From assembly GCA_016715765.1 (NCBI GenBank), contig JADJZJ010000002.1:1-64000 (forward strand): 64,000 nt of DNA, read 5' to 3'. Of this stretch, positions 1 through 8,471 are shown piece by piece. A program made the translations under genes and the position numbers. Origin of the DNA: Opitutaceae bacterium. GTDB taxonomy: Bacteria > Verrucomicrobiota > Verrucomicrobiia > Opitutales > Opitutaceae. Under the pieces are notes generated by a model, which saw only the letters and a program-made list of their open reading frames with translations, did no database searches and had not been told where the DNA came from. The number at the start of each line of letters is the position of its first letter. The first letter of the stretch is position 1.

Positions 1-81
1 CACGGCATAGTCGTCGCCGCCATCGAAGATGATTCGACACCTCTCATCGCATCGCCTCTGCTGGTCACCCTTCATTCATGA
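1..81 (+). CDS. 3' end of an upstream gene (partial, unidentified)
   Basis: From base 1 frame 1 is open for 26 codons and stops at TGA 79-81, ending in ...LIASPLLVTLHS. This stop overlaps the ATG at 78 in the ATGA arrangement usual for translationally coupled genes, so these bases are probably the tail of a gene that starts before the window and shares an operon with the next one. The fragment is too short to assign a family. The open frame alone is weak evidence; the overlap is the main argument. Confidence 0.45.
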   Translation, partial: HGIVVAAIEDDSTPLIASPLLVTLHS

Positions 82-920
82 AACTTGGCGCACATATTTA
101 CCTGTGGATGGAACGCTGGTCCGACCGTGAGGTTGGCCTCTTTGACCGGGCGAGGAGACTCGGGCTCGACACCATCGAACTTTCGGTGGGCCTCGATGTG
201 CCCTACGACCGCGCCCTGACGCGCCGCGCCGCGAAAGATGCGGGCATCGCCCTTGTGGTGGGCCCCGGCGGAGCCTGGCCGGACAATGCGGACCTTGCCG
301 CCGACGATCCCGCGCACCGTCGCGCCGCCTTTGATTTTCACCGCAGCATCATTGATGAGACCGCCGAGGTGGGCGGTATCTGCTATGCCGGCGCGCTCTA
401 CGGCCGTCCGGGCAAGTCCCTGCGCCGGCGTCCGCCGGCGGATGAATTGTCCCGCGCGGCCGAGGGCCTGCGCGGACTCGCCGCGCACGCGGCCAAGGCG
501 GGCATCATGCTCGCGATCGAGCCGATGAGCCGGTTCCGTTCTCATCTTGTCAACCAGCCGGCGCAGGCCGTGAAGCTGATCGAGCTGGCCGGCCGCCCGG
601 CGAACATGCGCGTGCTCTTCGACACTTATCACATGATCACCGAGCTCCGTGACCCCGCGGCGGCGATCCGTGAGACCGGCGACCTCCTCTGGGGCCTGCA
701 CGCGTGCGAAAACGACCGCGGCGTCCCCGGCGGCGGCCTCGTGCCGTGGCGCGACATCTTCACCGCCTTGAAGTCCACCAAGGCCGACTACGTGGCCTTC
801 GAGGGCTACAACACCGCCATCGGCGACTTCGGCTGGAACCGCGGCATCTTCCAGAATCTCTGCCCCGACGGCGACGCCTTCGTCAGTCAGGGGTTGGCAT
901 TCATCAAGCCGCTGTTGTAA
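78..920 (+). CDS. Sugar epimerase/isomerase, D-tagatose/D-psicose 3-epimerase-like TIM barrel
   Basis: The product is 280 aa, the normal size for xylose-isomerase-like TIM barrels (AP_endonuc_2 superfamily). The metal and catalytic set of ketose 3-epimerases is visible at the expected spacing: E148 (AIEPMSRF), D182 (FDTYHM), H208 (LHACEN) and E242 (FEGYN). Family knowledge predicts cytosolic, divalent-metal-dependent C3 epimerisation of a ketose; the substrate (tagatose, psicose, ribulose or a deoxy-ketose) cannot be read from the sequence. The ATG overlaps the preceding stop. It converges on the rhamnulokinase gene, so a role in deoxy-sugar or ketose catabolism is plausible but inferred. Confidence 0.85.
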   Translation: MKLGAHIYLWMERWSDREVGLFDRARRLGLDTIELSVGLDVPYDRALTRRAAKDAGIALVVGPGGAWPDNADLAADDPAHRRAAFDFHRSIIDETAEVGGICYAGALYGRPGKSLRRRPPADELSRAAEGLRGLAAHAAKAGIMLAIEPMSRFRSHLVNQPAQAVKLIELAGRPANMRVLFDTYHMITELRDPAAAIRETGDLLWGLHACENDRGVPGGGLVPWRDIFTALKSTKADYVAFEGYNTAIGDFGWNRGIFQNLCPDGDAFVSQGLAFIKPLL

Positions 921-1008
921 GCCGCCCGCTCGCGGGCGTTCGTTGTTCCATGCAGGGCCGGACCTTGGTCCGTGCCTCGGACGTTGTTTGGCGTGCGCGG
1001 CATTAACA

Positions 1009-1032
1009 GGCGTCACCAAGGTGACGCCCTAC
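1009..1032 (-). repeat. GTAG-bounded hairpin between convergent genes
   Basis: Read on the minus strand, GTAG is followed by a perfect 9-bp stem (GGCGTCACC / GGTGACGCC, TT loop). It has the 5'-GTAG-plus-hairpin plan of REP elements and may also act as a bidirectional terminator between the epimerase and rhaB. Only a single unit is present here, not a doublet. Confidence 0.6.
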
Positions 1033-1054
1033 AATGAGGGCGATTCGGAGATGC

Positions 1055-2482
1055 TTACTGCGGCGTGTACGTCTTCTGCTGCAGGTTCGCGCTGAGCAGG
1101 CGGCGGAAGGTCTTGAGGTCCTTCACGGCCTTCAAGGCAATCAGCTGGCGGGCCATGTTGCCGACGGCCGTGCCTTCGAGATTGAACGAAACCACGGGGA
1201 TGCCGGCGGCATCGGCGGTGGCCTGGCAGAGCAGGCGGTTCTTGGAGCCGCCGCCGACCATGAGGATGCGATTGAACTTACGGCCGGTCATGCGCTCGAA
1301 GGCCTGGGCGGCCTTGGCGTGACCCTGGCCGATGGAGTCGCAGATGAGGCGGGTGTAGCCGGCGAGGTGCTTGGGCGCCGCGATTTTCCGCTTCTTCAAT
1401 TGGGCATCGATCGCCGCCTTCATCGAGGCCGGGCTGGTGAAGGCGGCATCGGTCGTGTCGAGCAGGTCGGCCGGGGCCGGCTGCTTTTCCGCCGCCGTGA
1501 TGAGCGCCGCCCATTCCCGGTCGTTCTGCGGCCGCTGCTTGAAATCCTTCATGATCTGCTCGAGCAGGAAGAGGCCGACGACATTGGTCAGCGGACGGAA
1601 ATTGCCGTCGCCGGTGCGCTCGTTGGCGATGCGGGCCTTTTCCGCCTCGGCACCGAGGACGGGGGTTTTGCTCTCGAAACCGACGAGCGACCAGGTGCCG
1701 GAACTGAGGAAGAGGTCGTTGCCGTCCTCTGCCGCGGGCATGGCGTCGTACGCGCTGGCCGTGTCATGGCTCGGCACGGCGATGACCTGCGTGCCGGCGA
1801 GCTCGGGGAAATTGAGCACGCGACCGAGCCTGGTGCCGGGTCGGATCGGGGTGGTGAACCACTCGGCGGGGATGTGAAAATGGCTGAGCGCCGTGCGCGA
1901 CCAGTCGCCGTGGCTGTGCACATCGAGGAGCTGTGACGTGCTGGCCACCGTGAGCTCGTTCTCCATGCGTCCGCTCAGCAGGTAGTTGAAGTAGTCCGGC
2001 AGGAACAGGCAGCGCGTCGCGAGGTCGGTCACGGCCGGGCAGTGGGCCACGGCCTCGGCGAGCTGGAGGCTCGTGTTGTAGAAGACATTCGGGATGCCGG
2101 TCACGGCGTAGATGCGATCGGCGCCGTTGGCGGCGAGGGCCTTGAGGCCCGCCTGCGTGCGGTTGTCGCGGTAGGCGTGGCTCGGGAAAACGAGCCGGCC
2201 GGCGTCATTGAGCAAAACGTGGTCGCAGCCCCAGGTGTCCACGCCGACCGAGGCCAGCTTCGCGCCGCGGGGGAGCAGGGCGGCGGCCTTGCGCAGGCCC
2301 GTCTGGATTTCGTGCCACAGCGTGCCGAGCTCCCAGTACGTGTTGGCCCCGAGGTCGCGATAGGCGTTGGGGAAACGGTGCGCCTCGGTGAGCGTCAGTT
2401 TGTTCCTGGACCAGGCGCCAAGGATGACGCGGCCACTGGTGGCGCCGAGATCAACGGCGGCGGTATGGATGACTTTGGCCAT
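1055..2482 (-). CDS. rhaB: Rhamnulokinase
   Basis: The 475-aa FGGY-family kinase phosphorylates L-rhamnulose with ATP to L-rhamnulose 1-phosphate, which an aldolase then splits to DHAP and lactaldehyde. The N-terminal DLGATSGR phosphate-binding motif (11-18), the sugar-site GVDTWGCDH (80-88) with AYRDNRT (103-109), and the SHDTASA motif with the likely catalytic base D240 are all present. Length is close to E. coli RhaB (489 aa). No rhaA or rhaD lies in the window. The gene diverges from lutABC across about 55 bp, which fits lactaldehyde-derived lactate being oxidised by LutABC. Rhamnulokinase is favoured over fuculokinase because of the overall RhaB-like N-terminal half. Confidence 0.88.
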   Translation of the reverse strand: MAKVIHTAAVDLGATSGRVILGAWSRNKLTLTEAHRFPNAYRDLGANTYWELGTLWHEIQTGLRKAAALLPRGAKLASVGVDTWGCDHVLLNDAGRLVFPSHAYRDNRTQAGLKALAANGADRIYAVTGIPNVFYNTSLQLAEAVAHCPAVTDLATRCLFLPDYFNYLLSGRMENELTVASTSQLLDVHSHGDWSRTALSHFHIPAEWFTTPIRPGTRLGRVLNFPELAGTQVIAVPSHDTASAYDAMPAAEDGNDLFLSSGTWSLVGFESKTPVLGAEAEKARIANERTGDGNFRPLTNVVGLFLLEQIMKDFKQRPQNDREWAALITAAEKQPAPADLLDTTDAAFTSPASMKAAIDAQLKKRKIAAPKHLAGYTRLICDSIGQGHAKAAQAFERMTGRKFNRILMVGGGSKNRLLCQATADAAGIPVVSFNLEGTAVGNMARQLIALKAVKDLKTFRRLLSANLQQKTYTPQ

Positions 2483-2537
2483 GATGGGTTTTCGGTTGCC
2501 TCAGGCTCTGCGCGGCGCGAGGTTTTCCAATCCAAAA

Positions 2538-3296
2538 ATGCTCAACGCCGAACGAAAGCCGGTGACAGGGAAGAAGGTGCAGTTGATGGCCACCTGCCTG
2601 TGTGATGCGATCTATGCGGACGTCGCCAAGGCCACGGTCGAGGTGCTGGAGCACGCCGGCTGCACGATCGATTTTCCGGAGGGCCAGACCTGCTGCGGCC
2701 AGCCGGCCTTCAATGGCGGCGACTGGACCGCGGCGCGCAAGGTCGTGCGCCATGCCGTGCGCACCTTCACGGGCGGGGACCCGGTGATCCTTCCCTCCGG
2801 CTCCTGCGCGGCGATGATGTTTCACGGCGCGTCGCTGGCGTTTGAACACGAGCCCGACCTCGCGGAGGTCGAGGCGCTGGGCCGGCGGACCTGGGAGTTG
2901 ATGGATTTTCTCGTCAACGGCCTCGGCGTCACTTCCTGGCCGGGCCGCTTCCCGGCGAAGATCGCCCTGCACCGGGCCTGCCACACCCGCGGCACCGGCA
3001 GCATCGCCGCGACGCTGACGCTCCTGCGCTCGATCCAGGGCGTGGAGGTGGTTGAGTTCGGCGAGGTCGAGCAGTGCTGCGGTTTCGGCGGCACGTTCTC
3101 GGTGAGTTTCCCGAATGTCTCCACGGCCATGGGGGATTTGAAACTCGAGCACATCCGCGCCGCGAAGCCCGACCTGCTGGCCTCGGTGGACATGAGCTGC
3201 ATGATGCACCTCAGCGGCCGGGCGGCGCACGAGGGGCACCCGATCAAGACCATGCATGTCGCCCAGGTCCTGCGCGACGCGATGAAGAACACCTGA
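2538..3296 (+). CDS. lutA: L-lactate oxidation complex subunit LutA (CCG-domain Fe-S protein)
   Basis: The product carries the two Cys-rich CCG (DUF224) repeats of LutA/GlpC-type proteins: ATCLCD, TCCGQP and SGSCAAM in the first, and RACHTRG, QCCGFGGTF and MSCMMH in the second. With LutB and LutC it forms the soluble lactate-to-pyruvate oxidation system that replaces LldD. The start is uncertain. ATG 2538 (252 aa) keeps the first beta strand (KKVQLMATCLCD) intact, whereas ATG 2586 has a better ribosome site (AAGG, 8 nt upstream) but cuts into it. lutB begins 6 nt after its stop. Confidence 0.87.
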   Translation: MLNAERKPVTGKKVQLMATCLCDAIYADVAKATVEVLEHAGCTIDFPEGQTCCGQPAFNGGDWTAARKVVRHAVRTFTGGDPVILPSGSCAAMMFHGASLAFEHEPDLAEVEALGRRTWELMDFLVNGLGVTSWPGRFPAKIALHRACHTRGTGSIAATLTLLRSIQGVEVVEFGEVEQCCGFGGTFSVSFPNVSTAMGDLKLEHIRAAKPDLLASVDMSCMMHLSGRAAHEGHPIKTMHVAQVLRDAMKNT

Positions 3297-3302
3297 AACG
3301 CC

Positions 3303-4697
3303 ATGGCCAAGCAACTCATCGACCAGTTCGCCGCCGCGTTGCCCGCCGACAAGCGGGCCTCGGTCTACCAGAGCACCAAGTCCACGCACGAGAAGCGGAC
3401 GAAGATGCTCTTCGACCAGTTTGCCGAGCCCAACCGGCTCCGGTCGCTGGCCGGCGGGATCAAGCAGCACGTCCTCGAGCACCTCGACACGCTGCTGCCC
3501 GAGGTCGAGGCGAAGCTCCAGGCCAACGGCGCGAAGGTGCACTGGGCCGCGACGGCCGAGGCCGCCTGCGCCGCCGTCCTGGGTATCATGCAGGCGCGCG
3601 GCGCCACGAAGATGGTCAAGGCCAAGACCATGGTCAGCGAGGAGATCGAGCTCGCCCATTTCCTCGAGAAGCACGGCATCGAGGCGCTCGAGACCGATCT
3701 CGGCGAGTTCATCGTCCAGATCGACCACGATCATCCGAGCCACATCGTCCGTCCGATCATCCACAAGAACCGCCGCGAGATCGCCACGAGCTTCGAGAAG
3801 CACGGCCTCGGCGCCTACAACGACGACCCGCAGACGATCACCCGCCGGGCCCGCGAGTTTCTCCGCCAGAAATACCTGCAGGCCGATGTCGGCCTGACCG
3901 GCGCCAACTTCGTCTCTGTTGAGAGCGGCCGCCTCGTGCTCGTGACCAACGAGGGCAACTCACGTTTCAGCCTCGCAGCCCCCAAGGTTCACATCGCCCT
4001 CGTCGGCATCGAGAAACTGGTGCCCCGCGACCGTGATCTCGGCCTGCTGCTCAACCTCCTCGCCCGCTCCGCCACGGCGCAGCAACTCACGGTTTACACC
4101 GAGTTCATCAGCGGCCCGAAGTCGGCGACCCAGCCCGACGGCCCCGAGGAGATGCACGTCATCTTTGTGGACAACGGCCGCAGCGAGGTGCTCGCCTCCG
4201 AGTGCCGGGAAATCCTGCGCTGCATCCGCTGCGGCGCGTGCATGAACGTCTGCCCCGTCTACCGCCAGGCCAGCGGCCATGCCTATCGTACCGTCTATCC
4301 CGGTCCGGTCGGCGCCGTGCTTTCGCCGCTTCTCGCCGGGAAGAAATTCCCCGAGCTCGCCGACCTGCCCAAGGCCTCCTCGCTCTGTGGCGCGTGCAAC
4401 GAGGTCTGCCCCGTCGACATCCCGATTCCCGACCTGCTGCTGCGCCTGCGTGACAAGGGCAAGCGCGAGGGCGCTCCGCTCGCCGCCGCCGGCACGCCGC
4501 CAATGGGGGCCTGGGCGTTGCTGGCCACGCAGCCGACCGCCTGGAAGGCCGCTCTCTTCGGCGGCAAGATCATCAATTACCTGCCGACCAAGCTGCTCCC
4601 GATTCCGCCCCTGCGGGCGTGGGAGGACACCCGCGATCTGCCCGAATGGAAGGGTGGGGAGTTCCGGAAGTGGATGAAGGGGAGGGGGAAATCATGA
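3303..4697 (+). CDS. lutB: L-lactate oxidation complex subunit LutB
   Basis: The 464-aa protein combines an N-terminal LUD domain (about 60-300) with two ferredoxin-like 4Fe-4S motifs, CIRCGACMNVCP and CGACNEVCPVDIPIP, at about 305-385, the standard LutB (YkgF) layout. It is the electron-transfer subunit that oxidises L-lactate to pyruvate together with LutA and LutC in the cytosol. It begins 6 nt after lutA, and its stop overlaps the lutC start, so the three are co-translated in the conserved order A-B-C. Confidence 0.92.
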   Translation: MAKQLIDQFAAALPADKRASVYQSTKSTHEKRTKMLFDQFAEPNRLRSLAGGIKQHVLEHLDTLLPEVEAKLQANGAKVHWAATAEAACAAVLGIMQARGATKMVKAKTMVSEEIELAHFLEKHGIEALETDLGEFIVQIDHDHPSHIVRPIIHKNRREIATSFEKHGLGAYNDDPQTITRRAREFLRQKYLQADVGLTGANFVSVESGRLVLVTNEGNSRFSLAAPKVHIALVGIEKLVPRDRDLGLLLNLLARSATAQQLTVYTEFISGPKSATQPDGPEEMHVIFVDNGRSEVLASECREILRCIRCGACMNVCPVYRQASGHAYRTVYPGPVGAVLSPLLAGKKFPELADLPKASSLCGACNEVCPVDIPIPDLLLRLRDKGKREGAPLAAAGTPPMGAWALLATQPTAWKAALFGGKIINYLPTKLLPIPPLRAWEDTRDLPEWKGGEFRKWMKGRGKS

Positions 4698-5305
4698 GCT
4701 CCGACCGCGACACTATCCTGACCAGCGTCCGCGCCGCCCTCGCGCCTTTGAAGGACCGCGCCGCCTTGCCCGATTGGGACCGCGAGTTGGTGCATGTGCG
4801 CACGATCCAGCCGGCGACGGATCTTTGGGCGCTGTTCGCCGAGCGCCTGAAACTGGTGAACGGCACGCCGCTCACGGCCGTGAGCGAGTTGGTGGCATTG
4901 CTGGAGAAGAACAACTGGCGGCGCGGTTACTGCGATCCCGCGCTGTGGCCGCAGTTCAAGGACGCGTTCCCGGCGGGCATCAAGATCGAGACCACCTATG
5001 ACCGCACGCGGGTGGACGACTACGATTTCGGCATCACGGCCGCCGCCGGTGCGATTGCGGAGACCGGCACGCTGGTCCTCACCGATGCCGGCACCTCCTC
5101 GCGGCTCGCGGCACTGGCCCCCTGGGTTCATGTCGCGGTGCTGAGGCGCGAGCAGATTCACGCCGATATTTCGGCCGCGCTCGCAGCGCTGCCGAATGAT
5201 CCGAATATCATCTGGGTCACCGGTCCCTCGAAGACCGCCGACGTCGAGGGCATTCTGATCGAAGGCGTGCACGGCCCCGGCGTGCAGGTGGCGTTGCTGG
5301 TGTGA
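4694..5305 (+). CDS. lutC: L-lactate oxidation complex subunit LutC
   Basis: The 203-aa product is a stand-alone LUD domain protein. It shows the DYDFGITAAAGAIAETGTL segment, a late WVTGPSKTADVEG motif and the C-terminal HGP(G) typical of LutC (YkgG). The start at ATG 4694 is chosen because it overlaps the lutB stop (ATGA) and is preceded by a GGAGGGGG ribosome site; a longer upstream frame is not needed. It completes lutABC. Nothing is missing relative to the family. Confidence 0.92.
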   Translation: MSSDRDTILTSVRAALAPLKDRAALPDWDRELVHVRTIQPATDLWALFAERLKLVNGTPLTAVSELVALLEKNNWRRGYCDPALWPQFKDAFPAGIKIETTYDRTRVDDYDFGITAAAGAIAETGTLVLTDAGTSSRLAALAPWVHVAVLRREQIHADISAALAALPNDPNIIWVTGPSKTADVEGILIEGVHGPGVQVALLV

Positions 5306-5318
5306 GCGGGGTGCCTTT

Positions 5319-5390
5319 GCTCGTACTCGTTCTCGTACTCGGCAGCAGCTGACGCGAGAACGAGAACGATTACGAGAAAGAGTACGATCG
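5319..5390. repeat. Polypyrimidine/polypurine inverted repeat
   Basis: In the lutC-OPT gap, a CTCGTACTCGTTCTCG-type arm is followed about 12 nt later by a purine-rich, roughly complementary arm. The sequence belongs to the same CTCTTT/AAAGAG-rich class found at 18560, 28460, 31420, 47977 and 54395. It could form a terminator-like stem after lutC. Confidence 0.6.
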
Positions 5391-5467
5391 TGGAAGGAGG
5401 GAGAAAGAACCGTTTCCCGCATTGAGTCGCCCGGCGGCTCCCCCATAGTCCGCCGCATCTAAAAACC

Positions 5468-7759
5468 ATGGCTTCCACCCATACGCCCAAAGTCGAGCCC
5501 TTCATCGCCGCCGAGACCGTGATGAAGGAGTTTACCCCCCGTGCCGTGATCACCGGCGCGATCCTCGGTCTCATCTTCGGCGCCTCCTCGCTCTATCTGG
5601 TGCTCAAGGTCGGACTGACCGTCAGCGCCTCCATTCCGGTCGCCGTCATCTCCCTCGCGATGTTCCGCGGCTGGTCGAAGGTCGGCGGTCGCGACGCGAC
5701 GATCCTCGAGAACAACATCACCCAGACCGCGGGTTCGGCCGGTGAGTCGCTCGCCTTCGGTATCGGCGTGACCATGCCGGCGATTTTGATCCTCGGCTTC
5801 GACCTCGAACTCACCCGCGTGATGCTTGTCGCGATGCTCGGCGGCCTGCTGGGCATCCTGATGATGATCCCCCTGCGCCGCGCCCTCATCGTCAAGGAGC
5901 ACGGCGTCCTGAAGTATCCCGAGGGCACCGCCTGTGCGGCCGTGCTCAAGGCCGGAGCCAACGCGGCGGACCGTGCCGTTGCCTCGCCTTCCGCGCAGGC
6001 CGAGATGAAGGCCGCCGCCGCGGCCGGACTAGGAGCCTCGCCGGGTGCGAAGGTCATCTTCACCGGTTTCGGCATCGGGCTCCTCTACAAGACGCTCAAT
6101 GTGGCTTTCAAAGGCTGGAAGGATGCGCCGGAGAAAGTGTTTGGCGCACCGCTCAAGGCAGGTTCGATCAGCGCCGAGGTTTCGCCGGAACTGCTGGGGG
6201 TTGGCTACATCATCGGTCCGCGCATCGCCGCCATCATGTGCGGCGGCGGCGTGCTGAGCTACCTGCTGCTGATCCCGCTCATCAAGTTCTTCGGCGAGGG
6301 TTCGCCCGAGCCGCTCGCGCCCGGCACGATTCCGATTGGCGATATGAGTGTCGGGCAGATCCGCGGGGCCTACATCCTCTACATCGGCGCCGGGGCCGTG
6401 GCGGCCGGCGGCATCATCAGCCTCATCCAGTCCCTGCCCACCATCCTGCACGGCCTGATGGGCGGGATGCGCGACCTCGGCCTGTCGCGGGGCGACACCA
6501 CCACCTCGGAGGCCACACCGCGGACCGATCGTGACCTCTCCATGAAATTCGTGGGCATCGGCATCATCGCGATCATCGCGGTCGTGATGCTCGCGCCCTC
6601 GCTGCACATGAACCTGCTCGGCGCGCTGCTCATCGTGTGCTTCGGTTTCCTCTTTGTGACCGTCTCGTCGCGGCTGACCGGCGAAATCGGCTCCTCCTCC
6701 AATCCGATCTCCGGCATGACGGTGGCCACGCTGCTCTTCACCTGCCTGGTCTTCCTGATCGCGGGCTGGACCGGCGGCACCTACTACGTGACGGCGCTCT
6801 CGGTCGGCGCCATCGTGTGCATTGCTGCCTCTAATGGCGGCACGACCTCGCAGGACCTCAAGACCGGGTTTCTGCTCGGGGCGACGCCCAAGCTGCAACA
6901 GATCGCCATCCTCGCCGGGGCGCTGCTGTCCGCGTTGCTGCTGGGTCCGATTTTGCTCAAGCTCAACGACGCCGCCACGGTTTATGTGCCCGCCGCCCAG
7001 GTGGCCCCGGCCGGCTTGCACACGGATGTGAGCAAACTCACCAAGCAGGAATCCCTGCAGGGACCGCAGGCCCGCGATGATTCCAACCGTTATCACGTCT
7101 GGCAAAAGACCGATGACGTGGGCGGTCCGGCCGGCCGTTACCTGATGAACGCGACCGGTGAAGCCGTCTGGCTTGTGGACCCCGGCATCAATGGCACCTT
7201 CAACACCCGCCCCGACGGCACCACGGTGCGCAAGTTCGACGCCCCCAAGGCGACCCTGATGTCGTACATCATCAAGGGCATCCTCGACCGGAAGCTGCCG
7301 TGGGCGCTCGTGCTCCTTGGCGTCATGATCGCGGTGGTGCTGCAGATGTCCTTTGTGCCGGCCCTGGCATTTGCCGTGGGGGTCTATCTCCCATTGTCGT
7401 CCTCCTCGCCTATCTTCATCGGCGGACTGGTCCGCTGGCTCGTGGACTGGCACGGCCGCCGGCATGCCTCGCGTGCGCATCTGACCGAGGAGCAGCACAT
7501 TGAAGAGAGCGACAAGAGCCCCGGCGTGTTGCTCGCCTCCGGTTATATCGCCGGCGGCGCGATCGCGGGCATCATCATCGCCTTCCTGGCCGGAGTGCTC
7601 GACCGCTTTGATGCGGCGCTCTACACGTGGTCTAACGCGCACAATCCGTTCTTTAATGGACCCAACGCGGATCTGCTGTCGCTGCTGCCCTTTGCCGGTC
7701 TGATCGTCGTACTTTATCTGGTCGGCCGGGAGAAAATGCTGCTGCCGAAGAGGAGCTGA
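5468..7759 (+). CDS. OPT-family oligopeptide transporter
   Basis: The 763-aa, highly hydrophobic protein has many predicted membrane spans and OPT-family signatures: an early NNITQTAGSAGESLAFG stretch, LKYPEGTACAAVLKAG, and the central SSSNPISGMTVATLL. OPT proteins import oligopeptides or metal chelates, probably with protons. A soluble insertion of about 100 residues (roughly 510-600) precedes the last spans, as in bacterial members of the family. It stands alone, about 160 bp after lutC on the same strand, and ends just before a palindromic repeat. The substrate is unknown. Confidence 0.9.
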   Translation: MASTHTPKVEPFIAAETVMKEFTPRAVITGAILGLIFGASSLYLVLKVGLTVSASIPVAVISLAMFRGWSKVGGRDATILENNITQTAGSAGESLAFGIGVTMPAILILGFDLELTRVMLVAMLGGLLGILMMIPLRRALIVKEHGVLKYPEGTACAAVLKAGANAADRAVASPSAQAEMKAAAAAGLGASPGAKVIFTGFGIGLLYKTLNVAFKGWKDAPEKVFGAPLKAGSISAEVSPELLGVGYIIGPRIAAIMCGGGVLSYLLLIPLIKFFGEGSPEPLAPGTIPIGDMSVGQIRGAYILYIGAGAVAAGGIISLIQSLPTILHGLMGGMRDLGLSRGDTTTSEATPRTDRDLSMKFVGIGIIAIIAVVMLAPSLHMNLLGALLIVCFGFLFVTVSSRLTGEIGSSSNPISGMTVATLLFTCLVFLIAGWTGGTYYVTALSVGAIVCIAASNGGTTSQDLKTGFLLGATPKLQQIAILAGALLSALLLGPILLKLNDAATVYVPAAQVAPAGLHTDVSKLTKQESLQGPQARDDSNRYHVWQKTDDVGGPAGRYLMNATGEAVWLVDPGINGTFNTRPDGTTVRKFDAPKATLMSYIIKGILDRKLPWALVLLGVMIAVVLQMSFVPALAFAVGVYLPLSSSSPIFIGGLVRWLVDWHGRRHASRAHLTEEQHIEESDKSPGVLLASGYIAGGAIAGIIIAFLAGVLDRFDAALYTWSNAHNPFFNGPNADLLSLLPFAGLIVVLYLVGREKMLLPKRS

Positions 7760-7767
7760 AGGCTTGT

Positions 7768-7843
7768 TGTAGGGCGGGGATTCCGATCCCCGCCATCGCA
7801 CGCCCAACGATATTCGAGGCGGGGATCGGAATCCCCGCCCTAC
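7768..7843. repeat. REPIN-like doublet, family A (76 nt)
   Basis: Two perfect 29-nt inverted arms (7765-7793 and 7818-7846) are separated by 24 nt. Each arm is GTAG followed by a self-complementary hairpin (GGCGGGGA / TCCCCGCC), and the pair runs GTAG...CTAC over exactly 76 nt, the same length as the copy at 12128. It lies between the OPT gene and the convergent BMC gene. Confidence 0.85.
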
Positions 7844-7849
7844 AACTGA

Positions 7850-8467
7850 TTACTTTGGCAGCAATGCCACCAGGTCATCATGCGGGCGGGCAATCACGTG
7901 GGCGGCGACCAGCTTGCCGAGGCTGCCGACGGCCTTGGCACCGGCTTCGACGGCGGCGGTGACGGCGGCGACGTCGCCCTTGACGATCACGGTGACGTAG
8001 GCGGCGCCGATCTTTTCCTTGCCCACCAGGGTGACGTTGGCGGCTTTCAGCATGGCGTCGGTGGCTTCCAGGACCGCGGTGAGTCCCTGCGTTTCAAGAA
8101 TGCCGAGGGCGGGTTGTTTCGTGTTCATGGATGGGGATGCGGTTGCGGGATAGTCGGTGGGCAGCATTTGGTCGCGCCCGCCATAAAGCGGATTATGGGC
8201 GTTGGGAAAATGAACCAGGCCCTGCAGGTCGTCGGCCGGCCGGGCCATGGCCGTGGTGGTGATCGCGGCGCCCAGTTGCTGCGCCCGGGTGTCCGCCGCC
8301 TCCAGCGCAGCCGTGATTGCGGCAATGCCGCCCTCCAGACGCACCATGAGGCGTTCGTTGCCCGTCGTCTCAAAGCCGAGCAGCCGCACGGCGGCCGCCT
8401 TCACCGCCTGGTCGGCGACCAGGGCGGTGATGCTCAAGAACGGGCACTCGATCAAGCCCAGGGCCAT
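7850..8467 (-). CDS. Bacterial microcompartment shell protein with two BMC domains (BMC-T)
   Basis: The 205-aa protein is a tandem of two BMC folds, about residues 1-85 and 117-204. The second half matches the shell consensus closely (ALGILETQGL at 120-129, EATDAMLKAANVTLVG at 134-149, HVIARPHDDL at 190-199); the first is more divergent but keeps ALGLIECPFL and ARPADD. Length fits trimer-forming BMC-T proteins, which tile the polyhedral shell and often carry larger gated pores. The pore-loop region of domain 2 reads KIGAA rather than the common KIGSG. It starts 4 nt after the aldolase stop, so the two are translationally coupled. No BMC-H or BMC-P gene is in the window, so a complete shell would need genes elsewhere. 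Confidence 0.9.
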   Translation of the reverse strand: MALGLIECPFLSITALVADQAVKAAAVRLLGFETTGNERLMVRLEGGIAAITAALEAADTRAQQLGAAITTTAMARPADDLQGLVHFPNAHNPLYGGRDQMLPTDYPATASPSMNTKQPALGILETQGLTAVLEATDAMLKAANVTLVGKEKIGAAYVTVIVKGDVAAVTAAVEAGAKAVGSLGKLVAAHVIARPHDDLVALLPK

Positions 8468-8471
8468 GGCG